From contig NZ_JAHXBG010000006.1 in NCBI RefSeq assembly GCF_020103725.1, forward strand, positions 484,388 to 548,387: a stretch of 64,000 nt of DNA, read 5' to 3'. Made by a program: the position numbers and the translations under genes. Origin of the DNA: Hyalangium gracile (GTDB lineage: Bacteria; Myxococcota; Myxococcia; Myxococcales; Myxococcaceae). Shown here piece by piece: positions 35,662-45,423 of the stretch (position 1 is its first letter; every line of letters starts with the position of its first letter). The notes beneath the pieces were generated by a model. The model saw nothing but the letters and a program-made list of their open reading frames with translations, ran no database searches and had not been told where the DNA came from.

Positions 35662-38164
35662 GCCAGATGCCTTACAGCCAGGGGGCCCTGCGCACCCTGA
35701 TCGAGACCTTCGGCAACCCCATGGTGGTGTTGCGCCAGCGCGAGCTGTGGCTGGCCAACGCGGCCTTCCTGCGCCTGGTGGGGCTCTCCCGGGAGCAGGT
35801 GGAGGGCCGCCCGGCCCTGGACTTCGTCAACCCGGACGAGCACCGGCGCCTGTCCGCTCTCTTCCAGCGCATCCTCGAAGGGGACCTGCGCACCCCCTCC
35901 AGGGTCTTCCGGCGCCTGGTGCCTTCCTCCGACGGGCGGATGCATGAGCTGGCCGCCGCCATGCAGGACGTGGTGCTGGAGGGCGGCGAGAAGGGGCTGC
36001 TCGTCAACCTCTTCGAATTGGTGGAGCGACCCCCCTCGGTCACCATGGCCGAGCGCCTGGTGGAGACGTCCGCGCGCCTGGTCGGCGTGCACTCCGAGGA
36101 GGAGGTATTTCAGGTGGCGCTGGAAGGCCTGGCCTCCGCGGGCTTCCGCGCGTCCTTCCTGCGCTGGGATGGCAAGGAGCTCTTCCTGGCCGACGGCAGC
36201 CCCCTGCCCGAGGAGATGGGACTGGCGGCCGAGGCGCTCGGAGAGGGACGCGCCATCTATGGAGGGGTGGAGGCGGGCGAAGCCACCCATGTCTACCTGC
36301 CCCTGGGCGATGCGCGTAACGGCGTGCTGCTGGTGGAGGGCCGAGGGCTCGATCCGACCCACGGCTCCACGCTGGCGCTCTTCGCCAAGGTCGTCGGCAC
36401 GGCGCTCTCCGAGGCGCGCGTGGAGGCCGAGCGCATGCGCGGCCAGTGGGAGCTGCGCGTGCTGGCGGCGGTGGCGCGTTTCCTCGCCCAGCCCGTGCCG
36501 CCCACCCCCGAGTCCTTCCTCGAGCGCCTCGCGGGGCTGCTCTCCGCGGACGCGGCGCTGCTGCTGCTCCGGGAGGAGCCGGACGCTCCCTTCGTGCTCA
36601 CCGCGCAGGTGGGCCTGGCGGAGCTGAGCGGCGCGGTGACTTCGCTGGGCTCCGTCCTGGGCGACACGGCGGTGAAGGTGGAGCAGGGGCGGCTCTCGAC
36701 GAAGGGCGAGGAGAAGGTGCTCTGGGATGTCTCCGGAGGGCGCTTCGGCAGCGGGCTGGCGGTGCGCATCATGCGCGGAGGGCAGGTGAGCGGCACCCTG
36801 CAACTGTTCCGCGTGCCGGGCCGGCCCTTCCAGGAGGCGGACCTGCGGCTGCTGGCGACGATGGTCGAGCTGCTGGTGACGCTGCTGGAGCAGCACCGCC
36901 TGCGCGCCGAGTCCGCCCGGCAGCTCTCGGAGACGCGGCTGCTGCTGGAGCTGGCCCGCACCACGGCGGGCGTGCTGGACTCGGCGGGCATCCTGGATGT
37001 GGCGGCGGACTTCCTCGTCCGCCTGCTGGATGTGTCCGACTGCCACATCTTCCTGTACGACGAGCAGGCCAAGCTGCTGCGAGGCGCCGCGGGCTCTGTC
37101 ACCCACCGCGACTTCCTGCGCGGCCTCACCCTCCCGCTGGACGACGGCAGCTTCACGTCCCGCGTGGCCCGCGAGCGTCGCCCCCTCTTCATCGAGGATG
37201 TGGACAAGACGTCGGGCGGCTACAGCCCGGAGCTGGCTGACCGCTTCCAGGCCAAGGCCATCCTCGGCCTGCCGCTCACCTCGCGTGACGAGCTGATCGG
37301 CGTGGTGGTGGTGGATGACACCCGAGGCCCGCGCGCCTTCGGGCCCGCGCTCATCGAGCTGGCCGAGGCCACCTGCGGACAGATCGCCCTCTCCATCGCC
37401 AACGCGCGCCTCTACGAGTCGCTGTGGGGCTCCTACGCGGAGCTGGCCGCCGCCCGCGCGGAGATGGTCAAGCGCGAGCGCCTGGCCGCGCTGGGCGAGC
37501 TGTCCGCCATCGTCGCCCACGAGGTGCGCAACCCCCTGGGCGTCATCTTCAACGCGGTGACGTCGCTGCGCCGCCTGCTCAAGGTGGAGGGGGATCCGGC
37601 GATGCTGCTGGACATCCTCACCGAGGAGAGCGACCGGCTGAACCGCATCGTGGCGGACCTGCTCGACTTCACCCGGCCGAGGGACCCCATCCTCCAGCCG
37701 GAGGACCTGGGCCGCGTGCTGCTGGATGCCATCGAGGCGGCGCGCGTCCAGGGCGGGTCCGACAACTCCTCCGTGCGGTTCGTCGCGGAGGTGGACCCCC
37801 ACCTGCCACCCGCGCGCATGGACCGGCGGCTCATCCGCCAGGCACTCATCAACGTGCTCGTCAATGCCCTCCAGGCCATGCCCCAGGGGGGCGTGGTGAC
37901 GGTGAAGGCCCGCAGGGAGCTGCACGGCGGCCGGGACTGGCTGCGCAGCGACGTGTCGGATCAGGGCATGGGAATTCCCTCGGAGTTGCTGCACCGCGTC
38001 TTCGAGCCCTTCTTCACCACCAAGGCCCAGGGAACGGGCCTTGGCCTGGCCGTGGTCCGTCGTATTCTCGATGAGCACGGTGGAGAGATCACCGTGGAGA
38101 GCACCCCTGGCCGCGGCACGACCTTTACCATCCGTCTTCCTCTCCTCCCGCCCCCGACGCCCCA

Positions 38165-38168
<4 letters not shown>
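35658..38168 (+). CDS. PAS/GAF sensor histidine kinase
   Basis: 836 residues, soluble. N-terminal PAS domain (about 1-115; TFGNPMVVLRQRELWLANAA), three GAF-like domains (about 130-255, 270-415, 425-580; the last with LPLTSRDELIGVVVVDDTRG), then HisKA with phospho-acceptor His621 in IVAHEVRNPLG and an HATPase with NVLVNALQAMP, SDQGMGIPSEL and GTGLGLAVV. It overlaps selB upstream and the NtrC-type regulator downstream (GTGA), so it is almost certainly the cognate kinase. No membrane segment, so it senses a cytoplasmic cue. It is upstream of pxr. Confidence 0.93.
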
Positions 38169-39625
<1,457 letters not shown>

Positions 39626-39698
39626 GAGACGGGCTCCCGGAGGGCTCAGTCTTTGAGACCGAGAGAGAGTTTCTCACGCTGAAGGAATGACATTGACT

Positions 39699-39723
39699 CC
39701 CAGTGGATGAAACAAGCACTGGG
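39699..39723 (+). terminator. Stem-loop after the NtrC-type gene
   Basis: Arms CCCAGTG and CACTGGG with an 11-base loop, 73 bases after the regulator stop. No T-run. May end the selB-kinase-regulator operon. Confidence 0.45.
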
Positions 39724-39736
39724 AATATCACTGGAT

Positions 39737-39750
39737 TTTCAGCTTCGAAA
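39737..39750. promoter_or_regulatory. Degenerate copy of the 14-bp palindrome upstream of pxr
   Basis: TTTCAGCTTCGAAA fits the consensus of the three sites at 39855-39914 (TTKCAGRYYTGMAA) with two mismatches, and sits in a longer imperfect dyad ATTTTC...GAAAAT. It is about 290 bases before the predicted pxr start. Confidence 0.45.
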
Positions 39751-39793
39751 ATTCAGTGGGTGTCGCGAGGGCTGTGCAGGGCAGATGAACGCG

Positions 39794-39818
39794 CAAGCCC
39801 CTGGAATCACGGGGCTTG
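39794..39818. repeat. 8-bp inverted repeat in the pxr upstream region
   Basis: CAAGCCCC and GGGGCTTG flank 9 bases. Could be a terminator or structured element between the regulator gene and the palindrome cluster. Confidence 0.45.
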
Positions 39819-39854
39819 GGCCGCTGCCGGGCCTGCTCTCCTACATGAGCCGGA

Positions 39855-39914
39855 TTTCAGATTTGAAATCATGGAAGCGATTTCAGATCTGCAACGGTGA
39901 TTGCAGGCCTGCAA
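39855..39914. promoter_or_regulatory. Three 14-bp palindromic sites, candidate enhancer array for pxr
   Basis: TTTCAGATTTGAAA (39855-39868), TTTCAGATCTGCAA (39881-39894) and TTGCAGGCCTGCAA (39901-39914, a perfect palindrome) share the symmetric consensus TTKCAGRYYTGMAA. Centres are 26 and 20 bases apart. They lie 114-173 bases before the predicted pxr start, the distance expected for sigma-54 activator sites. A further half-site (CTTGAAATC) follows at about 39922. The whole block is AT-richer than the surrounding DNA and holds no supported gene. Confidence 0.75.
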
Positions 39915-40001
39915 TGACGAACTTGAAATCAACAGGCCCCGGGAATGTTGGGTGTTGCTTCAAGTGCCTGAGAAAACTGGAGATCCTCTCGGCACGAGGG
40001 C

Positions 40002-40017
40002 TGGCACGAGGACTGCT
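40002..40017 (+). promoter_or_regulatory. Sigma-54 -24/-12 promoter of pxr
   Basis: TGGCACG, AGGA, CTGCT matches TGGCACG-N4-TTGCW at every position except the first T of TTGC. GG (40003-40004) and GC (40015-40016) are exactly spaced, predicting a transcription start near 40028. A shorter repeat GGCACGAGGGC lies just upstream. The M. xanthus pxr gene is known to be sigma-54 dependent. Confidence 0.85.
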
Positions 40018-40027
40018 AAGACACTCC

Positions 40028-40148
40028 TCGGGACGCATCGAAGCGAGGCTGAAGGTGGTTCCCCCCCACCCCTTCAGCACTTCCGGTGAGTCACCTTTAG
40101 AAGACCCGCGGCCCGATACCCTTCTGGGGTGTCGGGCCGCCTTCTTTT
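40028..40148 (+). ncRNA. pxr: Pxr small regulatory RNA
   Basis: In M. xanthus pxr encodes an sRNA that represses fruiting-body development while nutrients last; it lies between a sigma-54 activator gene and a GNAT gene. The same neighbours, the sigma-54 promoter and a strong terminator are here. The predicted RNA of about 121 nt runs from the -24/-12-derived start to the T-rich tail. It contains an internal stem GCTGAAGG...CCTTCAGC (about 40048-40078, around GTGGTTCCCCCCCA) and the terminator hairpin. Identification is from synteny and architecture, not from an aligned reference; the 5' end is predicted to within a few bases. Confidence 0.85.
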
Positions 40149-40149
40149 A
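40108..40149 (+). terminator. Rho-independent terminator of pxr
   Basis: 14-bp stem GCGGCCCGATACCC / GGGTGTCGGGCCGC (one G-U) with a 5-base loop TTCTG, followed by CTTCTTTTA. One of the strongest terminators in the window. Confidence 0.92.
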
Positions 40150-40200
40150 TACGTACCCCCCGCCCAGGCGGATGCTTCGCGAGCGGAGGAGGTCCCCGGC

Positions 40201-41022
40201 ATGGCAGAGGTCGCACCCGAGCCGCTGTCCCTGAGGGCTGCCCGGCCCGAGGACTACGTCACCTTCGCGCGCCTGTTCCCGGAGCTCGGAGTGAGGGAGC
40301 CTCCACCTCCTTCCCAGGTGTGGGCCGCGGAGCTGGTGCCGCTCACGTCGATCCTGGAGGGGCCCCAGGGCCCGCTGGCGTACGTGGTGGCGGACGTGCT
40401 GGGAGCGCTGGGCTACGTGGTCCAGCTCGTGGTGGCTCCGGAGGCCCGGCGGCAGGGGCTGGGCCGGCGGGTGATGGAAGCGCTGGTGGAGCGCTTTCGG
40501 GAGCAGGGCTGCCAGCGCTGCGTGCTGAACGTGAAGAAGGACAACACGGCGGCGCTGGCGCTCTACGCGTCGCTGGGGATGAGGCCGGTGCGAGAGGGCA
40601 TCACGCTCACGGTCTCCCGGGCCCAGCTGGAGGCGCTGCCAGCCGCCCCCGAGGGCCTGGAGGTGGTGCCGGTGGTGGAGTCGGAGTGGGAGCCGCTGAC
40701 GGCGGCCTTCCGGATGATGCCGGGCAAGCTCGAGCGCTTCGCGCGGCGTGAGTCCCACCGGTTGCTGCGCCTGGAACGGACGGGCGAGCCCGAGCCGATG
40801 CGCCTGGGGATGATGGACCTGCGCGTCGGCGGGGTGCTCTTCCCGTTCTTCGCGGCCACGCCAGGCCATGCGCGGGCGCTGCTGGAGGAGGCCTTCCGGC
40901 GACACGAGGCCGAGGTGCTCCACGTGGCGGTGACGGACAACGCGCCGCTGGCGGAGCTGCTGCGGCGGGCCGGGGCGCCGGTGGAGCTGGAGACCTGGGA
41001 GCTGCAGGGGCCGCTGCGGTAG
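40201..41022 (+). CDS. GNAT acetyltransferase, probably two-domain
   Basis: 273 residues. The first GNAT domain (about 8-145) has acetyl-CoA loop RRQGLG (83-88) and NVKKDNTAALALYASLGM. The second half (about 150-273) looks like a degenerate second GNAT-like fold (PGHARALLEEAFRRHEAE, LAELLRRAGAPVELETWEL). ATG 40201 follows GGAGGAGG; upstream in-frame codons lie inside pxr. This is the expected downstream neighbour of pxr. Substrate unknown. Confidence 0.88.
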   Translation: MAEVAPEPLSLRAARPEDYVTFARLFPELGVREPPPPSQVWAAELVPLTSILEGPQGPLAYVVADVLGALGYVVQLVVAPEARRQGLGRRVMEALVERFREQGCQRCVLNVKKDNTAALALYASLGMRPVREGITLTVSRAQLEALPAAPEGLEVVPVVESEWEPLTAAFRMMPGKLERFARRESHRLLRLERTGEPEPMRLGMMDLRVGGVLFPFFAATPGHARALLEEAFRRHEAEVLHVAVTDNAPLAELLRRAGAPVELETWELQGPLR

Positions 41023-41066
41023 CCGGGCAGGTCCAAGGAAGCTCTTGCACCCTGGAGGGAGGTGCC

Positions 41067-41118
41067 CTGTGCGCGGACTCGTCGCCAACTGGTATGACAA
41101 GCAGACCAGTTCGCACAG
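41067..41118. other. Compound hairpin in a 198-base convergent gap
   Basis: AACTGGT (41087-41093) pairs with ACCAGTT (41105-41111), and the flanking CTGTGCG (41067-41073) pairs with CGCACAG (41112-41118). The right arms are contiguous; the left arms are separated by 13 bases, giving a bulged long stem. It lies between the GNAT gene and the convergent gene at 41221 and may be a terminator or an uncharacterised RNA element. Nothing else is evident in 41023-41220. Confidence 0.5.
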
Positions 41119-41220
41119 GCCGCGCCCGGCAGGGCGGTGCACCGGAGACGGGTGCGGAGTCGGGCCCTGGTCCCGTTTCCAGGTTGCGCGCCTTCTGACG
41201 GGAGTCGTGAGACGACGAGG

Positions 41221-41961
41221 TCAGTGCAGCGTCCGCCCCTCCTGGCTCTGCCGGTAGGTGGGGATTCGCAGCGCGTGGACGAAGCCCGCGGGGGTGATGC
41301 CCCGCCCGTTGCGGTAGGGCCAGAAGCGCAGCGTCACCGGATCCAGGGTCACCTGCTCCACCAGGCGCAGCTCGGCGAGCGGGTGCCAGCGGCCGGTCCC
41401 TTCGCCTCGCCGGGGCATCACCTCGAAGGTGAAGCGGGCCTGGCCGGCCTGGAGCGCTGCCTCGAGCCGCTCCACGCGGGTGTGGCCCGGCGCATCCGCG
41501 TGGCTGGAGACGACGCGAAGCTTCGCCCGGCCGAGCCCGGCCACCTGGAAGGGGGACACGGCGTAGTAGTCGTTCTCCAGCCAGTCGTGGGTGTCCGTGG
41601 AGAGCGGCGCCAGCCCCAGCGTCCACGGCGAGCGCACAGTGGCGAAGAGCAGGTCCTGATCTCCGGGCGAGGGCAGCTCGGTGACGGTCGGCTCCGAGCG
41701 CAGGCGCACCGCGAGGCCGAGGATGTCCGGCCACTCGCGCTGCCCGCGCCACAGCGCGCTGGACAGGCGCACGAGCGCGGGGCCCGCGAGGCGCGCGGCC
41801 ACGGGTAGCAGGCTGTCGCGCCCCGTCACCGCCTTCACCTCACCGCGGTAGGTGATGCCGTCGGGGTGGAAGAGGCGCGCGTGCCGCAGCGTCGCGCCCA
41901 TGCGCACGACAGGTCCCCATAGCGCGCCGACGGCGCGGCCCAGCTCCTCCGGAAACGACAT
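41221..41961 (-). CDS. Uncharacterised protein, faint catalase-like pattern
   Basis: 246 residues, no signal or membrane segment. ATG 41961 is preceded by GGGAGGAG. The order ARLFHPDGITYRGEVKAV, PALVRLSSAL, WPDILGLAVRLR and QDLLFATVRSPW recalls the core of catalase-like heme proteins (an early His-x-x-Gly stretch, then vRfS, then rGfAvk), but the resemblance is weak and I see no proximal tyrosine motif. The C-terminus (LRFWPYRNGRGITPAGFVHALR) is unfamiliar. Divergent from nothing close upstream; nuoN terminates beyond it. Confidence 0.65.
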   Translation of the reverse strand: MSFPEELGRAVGALWGPVVRMGATLRHARLFHPDGITYRGEVKAVTGRDSLLPVAARLAGPALVRLSSALWRGQREWPDILGLAVRLRSEPTVTELPSPGDQDLLFATVRSPWTLGLAPLSTDTHDWLENDYYAVSPFQVAGLGRAKLRVVSSHADAPGHTRVERLEAALQAGQARFTFEVMPRRGEGTGRWHPLAELRLVEQVTLDPVTLRFWPYRNGRGITPAGFVHALRIPTYRQSQEGRTLH

Positions 41962-42068
41962 GCGGAAACGCTCCTCCCGGGCCAAAGGTGGATCATGGGT
42001 CCGGCGGGGAGAAGCGGCGGGGTGGACGCGCCCGCCCGCCTGCCTGCCCGTGGGGCGCAGAGGGTGGT

Positions 42069-42110
42069 TGAAAACACGACGCCCGCCCGAGCGGAGCGCT
42101 GGGGCGGGCG
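42069..42110 (-). terminator. Terminator of the nuo operon
   Basis: On the minus strand the stem CGCCCGCCC / GGGCGGGCG (arms 42102-42110 and 42080-42088) is followed by TCGTGTTTTC. It starts 29 bases after the nuoN stop. Confidence 0.8.
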
Positions 42111-42138
42111 AGGTGACCGCGAGGCGTGGCGCGAGAGG

Positions 42139-43701
42139 CTACTGGCCGCCGAAGAGGCTGCCGGCCTGGGTGAGCCACTCGGTGATGGAGCCGGGGAGGA
42201 TGCCCAGCACCACCACGGCGGCGGTGGAGAGCACCAGGGTGAGCTCGGTGGCCCAGTTGCGCTCCAGGGGGTGGGCACCCTCGGGCACCGGCCGCATGAA
42301 CATGTAAACGACGACGCGCAGGTAGTAGTAGACGCCGGCGGCGCTGGAGAGCACGCCGACGATGGCCAGGCCGATGAGGCCGGTGTCCACCGCGCTGCGG
42401 AAGATGAGCAGCTTGCCCATGAAGCCGATGGTGGGAGGAATCCCGCCGAGCGACAGCATGAAGGCGGCCATCGCGAAGGCCCAGCCCGGCCGGCGCTGCG
42501 CCAGCCCGCTGAAGCGGTCCAGGTCCCACGCGGTGCCCTTGTCCTCGTCCTCGCGGCGCTCCAGCGCGGAGACGAGCGCGAAGGCGCCCACCGCCGTCAC
42601 CGTGTAGGCCAGCAGGTAGAAGAGGATGCCGCGCAGCGCGTCCGCCCGAGCCAGGTCCAGCGGGGTGCCCTCGCCCAAGGCGGTGGCGCCCAGCAGGCGG
42701 AACTGCTCGCCGGGCTGGGTGACGAAGAGGGCGGCCACGCCCACCAGCAGGTAGCCGGCGTGAGCGATGGAGGAGTACGCCAGCATGCGCTTGACGTTGC
42801 GCTGCGGAATCGCCAGCAGGTTGCCGACGATCATCGTCAGGAAGGCGAGCGTGGAGAAGATGACCAGCGGCACCTGGGGATCCATGCCCTTGGCCACCGA
42901 GAGGAACACGCGCACCAGCGAGGCGAAGGCGGCGGCCTTCACGCCAGCGCTCATGAGCGCGGTGACGGGGGTGGGAGCGCCCTCGTACACGTCCGGCGTC
43001 CACATGTGGAAGGGCACCGCGGCCACCTTGAAGGCGAAGCCGGCGGCCACCAGGACGATGCCGCAGTAGACGAGCTCCTTGTGGGTGGCCAGGCCCTGGC
43101 CGATGTTCTGGCTCAGCACGGACAGCTGCGTGGTGCCGGTGGCGCCGTAGAGCAGCGCCGCGCCGTACAGCAGCACCGCCGAGGAGAAGGCGCCCAGGAT
43201 GAAGTACTTGAAGCCCGCCTCGCTGGGCCGGGTGCCGCGCCGCAGGTACGAGGTGAGCGCGTAGGTGCCGATGGAGAGCACCTCAATGTTGACGAAGATG
43301 GTGATGAGCTCGTTGGAGATGGCCAGCAGGCTCATGCCGGCCGAGGCGAACAGCATCAGCGCGTAGAACTCACCGCGCTCGGCGCCGCGCTTGTGCAGGA
43401 AGGACGTGGCGCTCAGCGCGGCCAGGGCCAGGCCCACGCAGATGGTGAGGGACAGGAAGCTGGAGAACGGATCCAGCACCGCGTACCCGAGGAACACCAG
43501 CTGCGCGGGCTTGAACATCAGCCACACGGAGACGATGGCGCCCACCACGGCGGTGCCGGCGGTGAGCACCGCCTGGTAGGCCCGCGACGAGGTGGCGGAG
43601 AGGAAGACCTCCGAGAGCAGCAGCACGCACGCTCCCAGCACCATGATGATGGCGGGCAGCAGCGGGAGGAAGTCTGCCGAGGTGATGTTGGGCAGGTTCA
43701 T
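42139..43701 (-). CDS. nuoN: NADH-quinone oxidoreductase subunit N
   Basis: 520 residues with about 14 membrane helices, an antiporter-like proton-pumping subunit of complex I. Typical stretches are FKVAAVPFHMWTPDVYEGAP, RNVKRMLAYSSIAHAGYLL and MLSLGGIPPTIGFMGK. ATG 43701; begins 15 bases after the nuoM stop. Last gene of the operon, followed by a terminator. Confidence 0.96.
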   Translation of the reverse strand: MNLPNITSADFLPLLPAIIMVLGACVLLLSEVFLSATSSRAYQAVLTAGTAVVGAIVSVWLMFKPAQLVFLGYAVLDPFSSFLSLTICVGLALAALSATSFLHKRGAERGEFYALMLFASAGMSLLAISNELITIFVNIEVLSIGTYALTSYLRRGTRPSEAGFKYFILGAFSSAVLLYGAALLYGATGTTQLSVLSQNIGQGLATHKELVYCGIVLVAAGFAFKVAAVPFHMWTPDVYEGAPTPVTALMSAGVKAAAFASLVRVFLSVAKGMDPQVPLVIFSTLAFLTMIVGNLLAIPQRNVKRMLAYSSIAHAGYLLVGVAALFVTQPGEQFRLLGATALGEGTPLDLARADALRGILFYLLAYTVTAVGAFALVSALERREDEDKGTAWDLDRFSGLAQRRPGWAFAMAAFMLSLGGIPPTIGFMGKLLIFRSAVDTGLIGLAIVGVLSSAAGVYYYLRVVVYMFMRPVPEGAHPLERNWATELTLVLSTAAVVVLGILPGSITEWLTQAGSLFGGQ

Positions 43702-43716
43702 GGCGGAAGGGGCCTC

Positions 43717-45423
43717 TTACTGCCGGGGCGAGGGGAGGGCGGCCGCCGGGACGACGGCGAGCGCGCTGGAGGGAGCAGAGGGAGCCGCGGCCGTCTCGGT
43801 GGGCAGCGACATGACCTCGATGGGGAGCTGGGACGCGTCCGGGGTGGCGCCCGGGGTGCCCACGCTGGCGCGGGCGATGAAGCGGTTGGTGGACGGCTCG
43901 ATGCGGTCCAGGAAGGGCTGCGGCTGCAGGCCCATCACCAGCACCAGCGCCAGGAAGGGCGCCACGGTGGCGAACTCGCGCAGGTTCATGTCCGGCAGGA
44001 ACTGGTTCTCGCGGTGGGTGAGGCTGCCGAAGAACACCTTCTGCACCATCCACAGCATGTACGCGGCGCCGAGAATGACGCCCAGCGCGGCCAGCACGCC
44101 GAAGATGGTGCCCAGGTTGCTCTTGAACGTGCCCAGCAGCACCAGGAACTCACCGACGAAGCCGTTGGTGCCCGGCACCGCCACCGAGGAGAAGGTGATG
44201 ATGAGGAACGAGGCCGTGTACACCGGCATCACCTTGGCGATGCCGCCGAAGTCCGCCATGAGGCGGGTGTGGCGCCGCTCGTAGAGGAAGCCGAACAGGA
44301 GGAACAGCGCGCCCGTGGACACGCCGTGGTTGAGCATCTGGTAGGCGCTGCCCGTGGCGCCCTCGGCGGTGAGCGCCAGCATGCCCAGCATGCAGTAGCC
44401 CAGGTGGCTCACGGAGGAGTAGGCGATGAGCTTCTTGATGTCCCGCTGCGCCAGGCACATCAGCGCTCCGTAGACGATGCCCACCACCGACAGCGTCGCC
44501 AGCAGCGGCCGCGCCTGCTGGGTGGCCACCGGGAAGAGCGGGATGGCGAAGCGCCAGAAGCCGAAGGTGCCCATCTTCAGCATCACGCCGGCCAGAATCA
44601 TGGAGCCGGCCACCGGCGCCTGCACGTGCGCGTCCGGCAGCCACGTGTGCACCGGCCACATGGGCACCTTGATGGCGAAGGCCAGCGCGAAGGCGGCGAA
44701 CATCACCGGGCCCCAGGTGTGCAGCGTCCGAGCCAGCCCCGTGACGGTGTCACACGTGCCCGCGGCGGTGCACCGGGCCAGCTCCTGGTTGGCGCCCAGC
44801 AGCGCGTTGTAGATGGAGGCGTAGTCGAACGAGCGCGAGCCGGCCGGGCCGCTGAGGAAGTACAGCGCGACGATGGCCACCAGCATCAGCAGCGAGCCGA
44901 AGAGGGTGTAGAGGAAGAACTTCACCGCCGCCATCTGGCGATCCTCGGCGCCCCACACGCCCACCAGCAGGTACATGGGGATGAGCATCGCCTCGAAGAA
45001 GACGTAGAAGAGCAGCACGTCCAGCGACACCAGCGCGCCCAGCATCGTCGTCTGGAGCACCAGCAGCGCCAGGTGGAACTCCTTGATGCGGTGGCTGATG
45101 TACGTGGTGGAGGCCATCACCACCAGCGGGCCCAGGAAGACGGTGAGCAGCAGCAGGCTGGCGGCGATGCCGTCCATGCCGATGTGGTAGCTCAGCCCGA
45201 ACTCGGTGAACCACGGCACGCGGTACTCGAGCTGGAACTCGGGGCCGCCCGGCACGTACTTCACGTACGCCCAGACCCCGAACACCAGGTCCACCAGCAT
45301 GCCCAGCAGGGTGACGGTGCGGATCTGCCCCGACTCGCCCGCGGGCAGCAGCAGCACCAGCGCCGCGAAGACGAGCGGCAGGAAGATGACGATGTTCAGC
45401 AGGTGCGTATCGAAGAAGCCCAT
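43717..45423 (-). CDS. nuoM: NADH-quinone oxidoreductase subunit M
   Basis: 568 residues, antiporter-like membrane subunit. Core motifs: FAIKVPMWPVHTWLPDAHVQ, RDIKKLIAYSSVSHLGYCML and VPGTNGFVGEFLVLLG. The last 60 residues (Pro/Ala/Thr-rich, TAAAPSAPSSALAVVPAAAL) extend beyond the usual C-terminus. ATG 45423 shares one base with the nuoL stop (TAATG). Confidence 0.96.
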   Translation of the reverse strand: MGFFDTHLLNIVIFLPLVFAALVLLLPAGESGQIRTVTLLGMLVDLVFGVWAYVKYVPGGPEFQLEYRVPWFTEFGLSYHIGMDGIAASLLLLTVFLGPLVVMASTTYISHRIKEFHLALLVLQTTMLGALVSLDVLLFYVFFEAMLIPMYLLVGVWGAEDRQMAAVKFFLYTLFGSLLMLVAIVALYFLSGPAGSRSFDYASIYNALLGANQELARCTAAGTCDTVTGLARTLHTWGPVMFAAFALAFAIKVPMWPVHTWLPDAHVQAPVAGSMILAGVMLKMGTFGFWRFAIPLFPVATQQARPLLATLSVVGIVYGALMCLAQRDIKKLIAYSSVSHLGYCMLGMLALTAEGATGSAYQMLNHGVSTGALFLLFGFLYERRHTRLMADFGGIAKVMPVYTASFLIITFSSVAVPGTNGFVGEFLVLLGTFKSNLGTIFGVLAALGVILGAAYMLWMVQKVFFGSLTHRENQFLPDMNLREFATVAPFLALVLVMGLQPQPFLDRIEPSTNRFIARASVGTPGATPDASQLPIEVMSLPTETAAAPSAPSSALAVVPAAALPSPRQ

